From assembly GCA_041653595.1 (NCBI GenBank), contig JBAZFB010000003.1:1-64000 (forward strand): a stretch of DNA of 64,000 bases. Reading direction: 5' to 3'. The stretch's first letter is position 1. Each line of letters begins with the position of its first letter. A program made the translations under genes and the position numbers. The stretch comes from Candidatus Omnitrophota bacterium (GTDB lineage: Bacteria; Omnitrophota; Gorgyraeia; Pluralincolimonadales; Pluralincolimonadaceae). Of this stretch, positions 1-7,594 are shown piece by piece. The notes beneath the pieces were generated by a model, which worked only from the letters and a program-made list of their open reading frames with translations, was not told the origin of the DNA and searched no databases.

Positions 1-1
1 C

Positions 2-454
2 CCGCAAGGCGTCGGGTTCCAGATAATCCAGTCTTATATAGCGCTCGGGTCCGGCGGCCCGTTCGGGGTCGGGCTCGGCCAGTCGCGGCAGAAATTGCTC
101 TATCTCCCGGGTGCGCATACGGATTTTATATTTTCCATAATCGGGGAGGAGCTGGGCCTCATAGGCGCCGGCGCGGTGATAATCCTCTTCGCGCTCTTCA
201 TCTGGCTGGGTTTCAGGATAGCGCTTAGGGCGAGGGACCTCTTCGGGCACCTGGTCGCGCTGGGGGTCGTCTCGATCATCGGGCTCGAGGCGGTCATCAA
301 TATCGCCGTCGCTACCGGTTCTATGCCGACTAAGGGACTGCCGCTGCCGTTCATAAGCTACGGAGGCTCGTCGCTCGTCTTCGACATGATCGGAGTGGCG
401 CTTCTGCTCAATATTGCCAAATACAGCGAGAGCCCTTATGAGAAAGAAGAATAG
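2..454 (+). CDS. ftsW: FtsW, lipid II polymerase of the divisome (5' end missing)
   Basis: C-terminal part of a SEDS-family membrane glycosyltransferase that polymerises lipid II with its partner class B PBP at the septum. The open frame runs in from the window edge, so the start lies upstream. Visible are the SEDS signature LPGAHTDFIFSIIGEELG, hydrophobic segments, and the conserved C-terminal block GLPLPFISYGGSSL. The position just upstream of murG supports FtsW rather than RodA; the RodA paralogue lies at 21091. The last residues are charged (ESPYEKEE), as expected for a cytoplasmic tail. murG follows within a few dozen bases, so the two are probably co-transcribed. Confidence 0.93.
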   Translation, partial: PQGVGFQIIQSYIALGSGGPFGVGLGQSRQKLLYLPGAHTDFIFSIIGEELGLIGAGAVIILFALFIWLGFRIALRARDLFGHLVALGVVSIIGLEAVINIAVATGSMPTKGLPLPFISYGGSSLVFDMIGVALLLNIAKYSESPYEKEE

Positions 455-491
455 TTATATGAATCCCGGTCATAAACATTATATAAACGGG

Positions 492-1565
492 ATGAAGATA
501 CTTATCGCGTGCGGAGGGACAGGAGGGCATATCTTCCCAGGGTTGAGCCTTGCCCAGGAGATAAAGGAGAGGGGGGCCGGCGAGGTCCTGCTCGTCGGGA
601 CGGACCATCCCCTCGAGATGAGACTCTTCGGGTCGTTCGATATTCCCTACAGGCTTATGCCCGTGGCGAAACTATCTGCGAACCCGGTAAAGTTCCTGAA
701 ATTCCTCGCGCGGTTCACCTCGGCTTGCCTGAGGTCCGGCAAGTTGTTATTTGATTATAAGCCCGATATCGTGGTCGGTTTCGGCGGATATGCTTCATTC
801 CCGATATGCAAATTCGCCGCGCTCATGGGAAAACCGCTTTTTCTGCACGAGCAGAATTGCGAGGCCGGGATGGCGAACAAGATATTGGCGCTTCTGGCGA
901 GGCGCGTCGCGGTGAGTTTCAAGGAGACGGAAAAGGCCTTCGGGAGGAAAGCGGTATTTACCGGCAACCCCATACGCAAGAAACTCCTGATGACAAAAAG
1001 AGAGGACGCGCGAAGGTTTTATAAGTTCAGCCCGGACAAATTCACGGTACTTATCCTCGGAGGGAGCCAGGGCGCGCAGAAGATAAACATGATAGTAGGG
1101 GATATGCTGGGGACCTTGAGCGATGAAGAAAAAAAGCAGGTTAACATACTGCATATCGCCGGGATGAAGAATATCGATGATGTTCGGAAAAAATACGAAG
1201 GGAGCGGCGTTGACGGCTGCGTATGCGATTTCGTCGGGGATATAGGATACGCGTACGCGATGGCGGACCTCATCGTCTCTCGCGCCGGGGCTACGGCGCT
1301 CTTTGAGATCGCGGCCCTTGGCAAACCATCGATAATGGTCCCTTACAGGTTCGCCGGCGGACACCAGTACCATAACGCCGCCGCGCTCGAGAAGACAGGC
1401 GGGACGGTCATCATGGACGAGCTCGGCCTCACGCCCCAGATGCTGAAGGACAAGATATTTGAGTTGAAGGACGACAAGGCGAAACTTAAGATGATGTCGG
1501 ATGCCGCCAAAAGGTTTGCTGTACCCGATGCGGCTAAGCGTCTTGCCGATTGTATCATACCTTGA
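492..1565 (+). CDS. murG: MurG, lipid II-forming GlcNAc transferase
   Basis: Transfers GlcNAc from UDP-GlcNAc to lipid I on the inner face of the membrane. The N-terminus MKILIACGGTGGHIFPGL carries the family GGTGGH loop. The second Rossmann half shows GGSQGAQKIN and the donor-site block SRAGATALFEIAALGKPSIMVP. The 357 residues are normal for the family. I start at ATG 492 because it puts GGTGGH at the usual distance from the N-terminus; ATG 459, behind a purine-rich stretch just after the ftsW stop, is a possible alternative. The TGA stop lies inside the left terminus of the 97-bp repeat at 1561, so the C-terminus may have been set by insertion of that element. Confidence 0.95.
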   Translation: MKILIACGGTGGHIFPGLSLAQEIKERGAGEVLLVGTDHPLEMRLFGSFDIPYRLMPVAKLSANPVKFLKFLARFTSACLRSGKLLFDYKPDIVVGFGGYASFPICKFAALMGKPLFLHEQNCEAGMANKILALLARRVAVSFKETEKAFGRKAVFTGNPIRKKLLMTKREDARRFYKFSPDKFTVLILGGSQGAQKINMIVGDMLGTLSDEEKKQVNILHIAGMKNIDDVRKKYEGSGVDGCVCDFVGDIGYAYAMADLIVSRAGATALFEIAALGKPSIMVPYRFAGGHQYHNAAALEKTGGTVIMDELGLTPQMLKDKIFELKDDKAKLKMMSDAAKRFAVPDAAKRLADCIIP

Positions 1566-1657
1566 AATTTAGCGTCTTGCGAAGAGCCGGTTTATGACGC
1601 AGTAGGTATTAGATGAAGCGAGTAATAAATAAGGCCGAGCGAGACTTAAATTTCAAG
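1561..1657 (-). repeat. 97-bp palindromic repeat, copy 1 (MITE/REP-like)
   Basis: Its reverse complement matches 42442-42538 over nearly the whole length. The ends are inverted (CTTGAAATTTA... and ...TAAATTTCAAG), and the inner arms are shared (a GCTCGGCCTTA arm and a CTGCGTCATAAACCGGCTCTTCGC arm of which each half is conserved). The roughly 16 bp at the centre are unrelated between the copies. This copy fills almost the whole murG-murC gap and supplies the murG stop codon. It encodes no protein and shows no clear target-site duplication. Confidence 0.85.
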
Positions 1658-1683
1658 GGATAAAACAATATTATAAGGTGATC

Positions 1684-3084
1684 ATGAAACTAAAAGGTAA
1701 GAAGCACATTCATTTTATCGGCATCGGCGGCATCGGGATGAGCGCTATCGCTTTCGTCCTGCTAAAGAAGGGCCATAAGGTCTCCGGCTCGGACGTCAGG
1801 CGTTCGCGCATCATCGAGAAGCTCGAATCTCTCGGCGGCAAATTCCACGACGGCCATCACGAGAAGAACATAGAGGGCGCCGATATCGTCGTATTCTCGT
1901 CATCGATCACTCCGGAGAACCCGGAGCTAAAGGCCGCGCGCAATAAAAAGATAACGACGCTCCACCGCGCCGATATGCTTGCCCTGATAATGAACGGCAG
2001 GAAAGGGATCGCGGTTACCGGCGCCCACGGCAAGACGACGACATCATCGCTCATCGCCCATATCTTATACAGGGCGGGGCTCGACCCGACCGCGATCCTC
2101 GGCGGCGAGGTGAAATCACTGGAGGGCAACGCGAGGGTAGGAAAGGGCGGGCATTTTGTGGTGGAGGCGGACGAGAGCGACGGCTCGTTCGTCCACCTGA
2201 AACCGCTCTACGGGGTCATCACGAATATCGACGCCGAACACCTCGATTATTACAGGAACATGGGGGAGATAATATCCTGGTATTTGAAATTCATCGAGAA
2301 GATCAAGCCGGGCGGGAAACTCTTCGCATGCGGCGACTGCGATAACTTGAAGCGGGCGCTCCGCGGTTATCCCAAGGAGGTCGTCACCTTCGGCCTTTCG
2401 GCCGGCGGCGATATATTTCCCGGGAAGATAAAGATGCACGACTCGCATTCCGAGTTCGAGATAATCTACCGCGGCAAGAACCTGGGGCGGGCCGCGATAA
2501 ATATCCCGGGGATACATAACATCTCGAACGCAATGGCCGCGTTCGCCGTGGCGCTGGAGCTGGGCCTTGATTTCGGGACGATAAAGAAGGCGGTCGAGGA
2601 TTTTACCGGCGCCGCGCGGAGGTTCCAGGTCAAGTATTCCGGAAACGGGATAAAGGTGATAGACGATTACGCGCACCATCCGGCCGAGATAAAGGCGACT
2701 ATATTGGCTGCTAAGAACTGGAAACCCGCGCGGCTTATAGCGGTCTTCCAGCCGCACCGCTTCTCCAGGACCAAGTACCTGAAGGACAGGTTCGGGAACT
2801 GTTTCGATATGGCCGACCGGCTGATACTTACGGATATTTACGCGGCGTCTGAGGACGAGCTCGATAATGTCTCCGGAAAAAGTATCTACGAGGAAGTGAA
2901 AAAGCACGGCCACAAGGACGTCATATACCTGCCCAAGAAAGAATTAAAAGAATATCTCTTGAGGGATATAAAACGCGGTGATATGGTCCTGATGATGGGC
3001 GCCGGGGATATTACCTCGATAGCCGGGGAGATGGCGCAGGAGCTTTCGAAAAAGAGAGGCAAGATATCAAGAAAGAACCCTTAG
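1684..3084 (+). CDS. murC: MurC, UDP-N-acetylmuramate--L-alanine ligase
   Basis: Cytoplasmic ATP-dependent ligase adding L-Ala to UDP-MurNAc, the first peptide step of peptidoglycan precursor synthesis. Seen: the N-terminal Rossmann motif HFIGIGGIGMSAIA, the Mur-ligase P-loop VTGAHGKTTTSSLI, EADESDGSF, and the C-terminal block DDYAHHPAEIKAT followed by FQPHRFSRT. The start is ATG 1684, preceded by AAGGTG; an in-frame GTG at 1678 would add two residues. The 466 residues are typical. The 3' end overlaps the open frame of murB by about 100 bases in the -1 frame (see findings), so the two genes are likely coupled in translation. Confidence 0.96.
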   Translation: MKLKGKKHIHFIGIGGIGMSAIAFVLLKKGHKVSGSDVRRSRIIEKLESLGGKFHDGHHEKNIEGADIVVFSSSITPENPELKAARNKKITTLHRADMLALIMNGRKGIAVTGAHGKTTTSSLIAHILYRAGLDPTAILGGEVKSLEGNARVGKGGHFVVEADESDGSFVHLKPLYGVITNIDAEHLDYYRNMGEIISWYLKFIEKIKPGGKLFACGDCDNLKRALRGYPKEVVTFGLSAGGDIFPGKIKMHDSHSEFEIIYRGKNLGRAAINIPGIHNISNAMAAFAVALELGLDFGTIKKAVEDFTGAARRFQVKYSGNGIKVIDDYAHHPAEIKATILAAKNWKPARLIAVFQPHRFSRTKYLKDRFGNCFDMADRLILTDIYAASEDELDNVSGKSIYEEVKKHGHKDVIYLPKKELKEYLLRDIKRGDMVLMMGAGDITSIAGEMAQELSKKRGKISRKNP

Positions 3085-3119
3085 GCTTCATAAAGGGCTC
3101 GGTCAAGCTCGACGAGCCG

Positions 3120-3959
3120 ATGGACCGCCATACGACATTCAAGATAGGCGGGCCGGCGGATATTTTTGTCTGTCCGGAGGACGTCGACGACCTGCTGGTT
3201 ATCCTGCGCTACGCCGTTTCGCATAAAGCGGATTATTTCATGATCGGCGGGGGCAGCAAGCTCCTGGTCGGGGACAAGGGCATCCGGGGGTTTGTCGTCT
3301 CTTTAGGATCGCCGTCCTTCAGCGGGATAGAATTCGACGGGGATACGGCCATCGCGGGCTGCGGGATAAAGACCCACGAGCTTATAACGAAGGCCGCGGA
3401 GAAGGACCTGGGAGGCCTTGAGTTCCTCGCCGGGATACCCGGGACGCTCGGCGGCGCCATCACGATGAACGCCGGGTGGCCGTCAAGGGCGATAGGGGAT
3501 CTCGTCGAGGAGATAACCGCGCTCAAGGACCTCGAGAAGGTGAAACTGGGCAAAGAGAGCCTTAAATTCTCGTACCGTTCCTCTAACCTCGACGGTTTGG
3601 TCCTGGTTTCGGCCAGGCTCAAGCTGGAAAAGAAGGCCAAGGATAAGATAGAGGCCGAAACGAAGAAAAACCTGGAGAAAAAAAGAAAAACGCAGGAGCT
3701 CGGCTATCCCAGCGTGGGGAGTATCTTTCTCAACCCGTCTGGAAGTTCGCCGGCCTGGGAGCTTATAGATAAGTGCGGCTTGAGAGGAAAATCGGTAGGG
3801 GGCGCTGCGGTCTCGGAGAAGCACGCGAACTTCATCATAAACAGGGGAAATGCCTCGGCCTCCGACGTCAGGAAATTAATAGATGAGATACAAAAAATAG
3901 TTTTTAAAGAACATCAAATTATGTTAAAATTAGAGACTAAATTAATAGGAGAGTTTTAA
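3120..3959 (+). CDS. murB: MurB, UDP-N-acetylenolpyruvoylglucosamine reductase (start uncertain)
   Basis: FAD- and NADPH-dependent reductase making UDP-MurNAc. Seen: the FAD-binding start RHTTFKIGGPADIFV, the LVGDKGIRGFV region, GGLEFLAGIPGTLGGAITMNAG, SYRSS, YPSVGSIFLNP with the Ser general acid, and a C-terminal GAAVSEKHANFI. This is a type II-like MurB. ATG 3120 is the only ATG, GTG or TTG in the open frame that reaches back to 2982. It falls inside the conserved block (LDEPM-DRHTTFKIGG), so the usual 15-25 N-terminal residues would be missing, and no good ribosome site precedes it. A non-canonical start or frameshift from murC is possible. The stop overlaps the ddl start (TAATG). Confidence 0.9.
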   Translation: MDRHTTFKIGGPADIFVCPEDVDDLLVILRYAVSHKADYFMIGGGSKLLVGDKGIRGFVVSLGSPSFSGIEFDGDTAIAGCGIKTHELITKAAEKDLGGLEFLAGIPGTLGGAITMNAGWPSRAIGDLVEEITALKDLEKVKLGKESLKFSYRSSNLDGLVLVSARLKLEKKAKDKIEAETKKNLEKKRKTQELGYPSVGSIFLNPSGSSPAWELIDKCGLRGKSVGGAAVSEKHANFIINRGNASASDVRKLIDEIQKIVFKEHQIMLKLETKLIGEF

Positions 3960-4861
3960 TGGATAAGGTGGGGTCGAGGATAGGAGTCCTGATGGGCGGG
4001 CCATCCGCCGAGAGGGACGTCTCGCTGCGCTCGGGAAGGGCCATAACAGACGCTTTGTTGAGCAAGGGCTACAACGCGATCCCTATGGAGATATGGCTCC
4101 CGACGAGAGACGAACTGAGGTCGGCGGGTATCGACGTCGCCTTCATCGCCCTACACGGGACATTCGGCGAGGACGGACAGATACAGACGATATTAGAGGA
4201 CCTCAGGATACCCTATACCGGCTCGAAAGTAAAAGCGAGCCAGCTCGGCATGGATAAGATCGCCTCGCGTAAGTTGTTCAAAAAAGCCGGGCTCAACATC
4301 CCGGGATACCACGTGATCGAGAACGGGACCAGGCCGAAACTGAAATTCCCGGCGCCGGTCGTCGTCAAGCCCTCGGCGCAGGGCTCTTCGGTCGGGGTTT
4401 CTATAATAGACAAGGTCGAGGAGCTGGACGGCGCCATTAAGGAAGCGTTCAAGTTCGGCGAACAGGTGCTCCTCGAGGAGTTCATACACGGAAAAGAGCT
4501 TACCGTGGGGATAGTCGACGACAAGCCGCTGCCCGTGATACAAGTCGTCCCGAAAAGGCGTTATTACGATGAGGTCGCCAAATATACGGCCGGGATGACC
4601 GACTATCTCTGTCCCGCGCCCATATCCGAAGGAGAGGCGAGGCTCGCGCAGGACGCCGGCATCAAGGCGCATAACGCCCTCGGCTGCAGGTCTTTTTCCA
4701 GGGTCGATATGATACTTGACGACGGGGGGAAGATAGTCGTCCTCGAGGTAAATACGATACCGGGAATGACCCAGCTCAGCCTCCTGCCGAAGGCCGCGAA
4801 GGCGAGAGGGATGGATTTTCCGTTGTTGTGCGAGAAGATGCTCGAATCGGCTTTTAAATAA
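3959..4861 (+). CDS. ddl: D-alanine--D-alanine ligase
   Basis: ATP-grasp ligase that makes the D-Ala-D-Ala dipeptide used by MurF. Seen: the N-terminal GVLMGGPSAERDVSLRSG, IALHGTFGEDGQIQ, YTGSKVKASQLGMDK, the ATP-grasp lysine region PVVVKPSAQGSSVGVSI, and the metal-site end VLEVNTIPGMTQLSLLPKAA. At 300 residues it is the short type usual in mur clusters. Its ATG overlaps the murB stop by one base (TAATG), and ftsQ begins one base after its own stop, so it belongs to the same operon. Confidence 0.96.
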   Translation: MDKVGSRIGVLMGGPSAERDVSLRSGRAITDALLSKGYNAIPMEIWLPTRDELRSAGIDVAFIALHGTFGEDGQIQTILEDLRIPYTGSKVKASQLGMDKIASRKLFKKAGLNIPGYHVIENGTRPKLKFPAPVVVKPSAQGSSVGVSIIDKVEELDGAIKEAFKFGEQVLLEEFIHGKELTVGIVDDKPLPVIQVVPKRRYYDEVAKYTAGMTDYLCPAPISEGEARLAQDAGIKAHNALGCRSFSRVDMILDDGGKIVVLEVNTIPGMTQLSLLPKAAKARGMDFPLLCEKMLESAFK

Positions 4862-4862
4862 T

Positions 4863-5660
4863 ATGGCGAGAAAAAGGAAATCAGGCTCGGAAGCCTCAAA
4901 GCAGTTCGGCGGTTTCATGAAACGCAACAGGGTTGCGGTCACCGCCATTGTGGTATTGGCGCTCGCGGTGATAGCAGCCGGCCTGTGGCTAAAGGATTTT
5001 CTCTGCGCCGCGCCGTCTTTTGAGGTAAAAAAGGTCGAGATAGTAAAACCTGGCGGCGAAGGGAACTTATATATACAAAAGGAATATTTTAACCTCGAAT
5101 TTCCCGTCAATTTTTTCACGGTGGATACCGCGGCGCTCGCCGGCAAGATAAAAGCGGCGCACCCCGAATTCCAGATAGTGGTGATAACCAAGTTCCTGCC
5201 CAACCGCATCATCGCGAATATAAAGGACAGGGAGGCGGTGGCGAGGATAAGGTTTGGGAGGGTCCTGCCGGTGGATTTCGACTGCGTCATCGTCTCGGAT
5301 ACAGGCAGCCTCGATTCGCTCCCCCTTATTACCGGCCTTGAGTCCCGGCTCGCGGACCCCAAAGCGGGCACGAGGGTGAAGTCGAGGAGGCTCAACACCG
5401 CCCTCGATATCCTCCGTCGCATCTATTCGAGGAAGGAGTTCGCGAGATCGGCGGTCACGTCCGTCGATATGACATATCCGGAAAAGGCTTTTTTCGTGAT
5501 GGACGGGATGACGATAGTGGTCGGCAATAATGATCTCGACAGGAAGCTAGATTCGCTGGCCGCGGCGCTGAGCAATCCAAAGGTGGACAGGTCGAAGATC
5601 AATTCGATGGACCTCAGGTTCACCGATGCCGCGGTGACGTTTAAACCGGAAAAGAAATGA
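4863..5660 (+). CDS. ftsQ: FtsQ/DivIB-like cell-division protein
   Basis: Bitopic divisome protein that links early and late division proteins. There is a basic cytoplasmic N-terminus of about 25 residues, one membrane segment (about residues 24-42, VAVTAIVVLALAVIAAGLW), and a POTRA-like region (FEVKKVEIVKPGG... TVDTAALAGKIKAAHP, with FLPNRIIANIKDREAVARI) followed by the beta domain. Sequence identity to well-studied FtsQ is low; the call rests on this architecture and on the place between ddl and ftsA. The stop overlaps the ftsA start (ATGA), which implies translational coupling. Confidence 0.85.
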   Translation: MARKRKSGSEASKQFGGFMKRNRVAVTAIVVLALAVIAAGLWLKDFLCAAPSFEVKKVEIVKPGGEGNLYIQKEYFNLEFPVNFFTVDTAALAGKIKAAHPEFQIVVITKFLPNRIIANIKDREAVARIRFGRVLPVDFDCVIVSDTGSLDSLPLITGLESRLADPKAGTRVKSRRLNTALDILRRIYSRKEFARSAVTSVDMTYPEKAFFVMDGMTIVVGNNDLDRKLDSLAAALSNPKVDRSKINSMDLRFTDAAVTFKPEKK

Positions 5661-6913
5661 AGAAGATATTAGCCGGACTGGATATAAGCGAGGATTTCGT
5701 GACCTGCTCGGTCTGTTCGACCGAGGAGAAGGATACCTTGTCGCTGTTGGGATCCGCCTCGGTGCCGTCGAGGGGGATGGATAACGGCGCGATATCGGAT
5801 ATAAGCGAGGTAGCTTTGTCGGTCGCCTCAGCCGTCGAAAAAGCGGAGGCCTCGGCGAAGACAAAGATCGTATCCCTCGTGACTAACTGCGACGGCGCGA
5901 GCCTGCGCGTCTATAACACCAAGGGGAGCGTGACCGTCGCCGAGAAAGAGAATGAGATAAGCAGGCACGAGGTCGAGCGGGTGACCGAGGCCGCCAGGAC
6001 GATAGCGCTTCCCTTCGACAGGGAGATAGTCCATTCGATAACGCGCGATTTTATCCTCGACGGCCAGGACGGGATCAAGGACCCGACCGGGATGTTCGGC
6101 ACGCGGCTTGAGGCGGACATGGAATTCGTGACTGCCCTGGTGACCAACCTCCACAATGTCAGGAGATCGATAAATACGGCGGGTTTTGAGATCAGGGATA
6201 TAATCCTCTCGGGCATAGCGGCCGGGCACGCGATACTTGAAGAACTCGAGAAGGAATTGGGCGTAATATTCATTTTCATCTCCTATTCCGCCACGCATAT
6301 GATCGTGTATAACGGCGGCGAGATCAAATCGATCGAGATAATACCGGCCGGCAGCGGCGGGATGGCCGGGCTCATCGCCGATAATTTCAAGATACCACGC
6401 GAGTACGCGGCAGACCTGTTGAAACGTGAGATATCCCTTGATAAGCCCGCGGCCGTTGAACCGGCCGCGCAGGGGAGCGCTTCGCCGGAGGGGGACAAGC
6501 TGGTCCTGAGGCTGGGCGGTTCGAGCCGCTCCCTTTCGAGGAAGGCCCTCGCCGAGGCGGTAAGGCCGGAGGCCGAGGGGCTGATAAAAGAGATAGGCGG
6601 AAAGCTGAAGGATATGCGTGCCGCCAAGGAAGCCGCGATGGGATGCGTGGTCGCCGGCGACCTGACCTCGCTGGGAGGTTTCCTTGAGATGCTGGAATTA
6701 TCGCTCAGCATGCCGGTGAAGATGGGGCTCGTCAAGGGTGTTACCGGCGGGGATATGGCGCGGGCCGGCGCCGGACAGATAGCCTCGGTCGGGCTGGTAA
6801 AATACTGGGCCAGGGAAGGCGCGAAGAGAAAGGTCCGGAAGAATATCTTCGGGAACACGCCTTTAGGTAAGCTCGTCGACAGGGTAAACCGGATATTCAG
6901 CGAGTATTTCTAA
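5657..6913 (+). CDS. ftsA: FtsA-like protein with degenerate nucleotide-binding motifs
   Basis: FtsA normally tethers FtsZ to the membrane and is an actin-fold ATPase. The FtsA-specific SHS2 (1C) region is recognisable at about residues 85-165 (REIVHSITRDFILDGQDGIK, DPTGMFGTRLEADMEFVTAL), and the C-terminus ends in an amphipathic helix (about 402-418, LGKLVDRVNRIFSEYF). The ATP-site motifs are lost: phosphate-1 reads GLDISEDF instead of D-I-G-T-x-K, phosphate-2 (about 204-219) reads IFIFISYSATHM instead of DIGGGTTD, and the adenosine motif (about 331-341) reads VAGDLTSLGG. MreB and PilM in this window keep theirs, so this is specific to FtsA. yggS follows three bases after the stop; ftsZ is not next to it. 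Confidence 0.85.
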   Translation: MKKILAGLDISEDFVTCSVCSTEEKDTLSLLGSASVPSRGMDNGAISDISEVALSVASAVEKAEASAKTKIVSLVTNCDGASLRVYNTKGSVTVAEKENEISRHEVERVTEAARTIALPFDREIVHSITRDFILDGQDGIKDPTGMFGTRLEADMEFVTALVTNLHNVRRSINTAGFEIRDIILSGIAAGHAILEELEKELGVIFIFISYSATHMIVYNGGEIKSIEIIPAGSGGMAGLIADNFKIPREYAADLLKREISLDKPAAVEPAAQGSASPEGDKLVLRLGGSSRSLSRKALAEAVRPEAEGLIKEIGGKLKDMRAAKEAAMGCVVAGDLTSLGGFLEMLELSLSMPVKMGLVKGVTGGDMARAGAGQIASVGLVKYWAREGAKRKVRKNIFGNTPLGKLVDRVNRIFSEYF

Positions 6914-6916
6914 AAG

Positions 6917-7594
6917 ATGATCCCTGAAAATATACAGGCCATAAAGGAGCGTATCCGCCTCGCGGCCGGGAAGATAGGGAAGAACGACCGGGATATCACG
7001 CTCGTCTGCGTGACCAAGGCCGTAGGCGTCCCGCAGATAGAAGAGGCCCTTGCCGCGGGAGTTACGGATATAGGCGAAAGCTATGTGCAGGCCGCGGAGA
7101 TAAAATTTAAGGCGATAGAATACAGGGCAAAGTGGCACCTTATCGGCCACCTGCAGACAAATAAGGTCAAGGAGGCGGTGAGGATGTTCGATCTCATCCA
7201 CTCGGTGGATTCCCTGAAACTGGCCGAGGAGATATCGAGACGGTCGGCCGGGCTCCTGGACCCGAAGAAGGTATTGATAGAGGTCAAGACTTCGGAGGAG
7301 GCGACAAAATACGGGGTATTGCCGGAGCAGTCGCTTCCCCTTATAGAAAAGATAGCCGTATTACCCCATATAAAGGTCATGGGCCTGATGACGATGGCGC
7401 CGTTCACTGAGAACCCGGAGGATTCGAGGCCGTATTTTGAGAGGTTGAAGAAATTGTCCCTGCTTATCTTGACGAAAAGGATCAGGAATGTGGACATGAG
7501 GTATCTCTCGATGGGCATGACCCAGGATTTCGAGGTAGCGATAGAGGAAGGCGCGAATATAATAAGGATAGGGCATGCGATATTTGGCGGATAA
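6917..7594 (+). CDS. yggS: YggS/PLPBP family pyridoxal-phosphate homeostasis protein
   Basis: Single-domain fold III PLP-binding protein that buffers PLP and affects amino-acid balance; it has no known catalysis. The PLP lysine lies in CVTKAVG (about K34). Other family blocks are DIGESYVQ (usually GENYVQE), WHLIGHLQTNKVK, VKTSEEATKYGV, MGLMTMAP, LSMGMTQDFEVAIEEGANIIRIG and a C-terminal IFGG. The 225 residues are normal. It is often found next to ftsA/ftsZ and proC, as here. Its 3' end overlaps proC by 20 bases. Confidence 0.94.
   Translation: MIPENIQAIKERIRLAAGKIGKNDRDITLVCVTKAVGVPQIEEALAAGVTDIGESYVQAAEIKFKAIEYRAKWHLIGHLQTNKVKEAVRMFDLIHSVDSLKLAEEISRRSAGLLDPKKVLIEVKTSEEATKYGVLPEQSLPLIEKIAVLPHIKVMGLMTMAPFTENPEDSRPYFERLKKLSLLILTKRIRNVDMRYLSMGMTQDFEVAIEEGANIIRIGHAIFGG

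Noticed and set aside
2116..2913. 265-codon minus-strand frame inside murC
   Set aside because: GC-rich shadow of a conserved gene; Arg/Tyr-rich product without any motif. The same holds for long minus-strand frames at 8694-9773, 27060-28295, 28623-29867 and 54288-55397.
4193..5422. 409-codon minus-strand frame across ddl and ftsQ
   Set aside because: It spans two coupled, well-supported genes on the plus strand and shows no family pattern.
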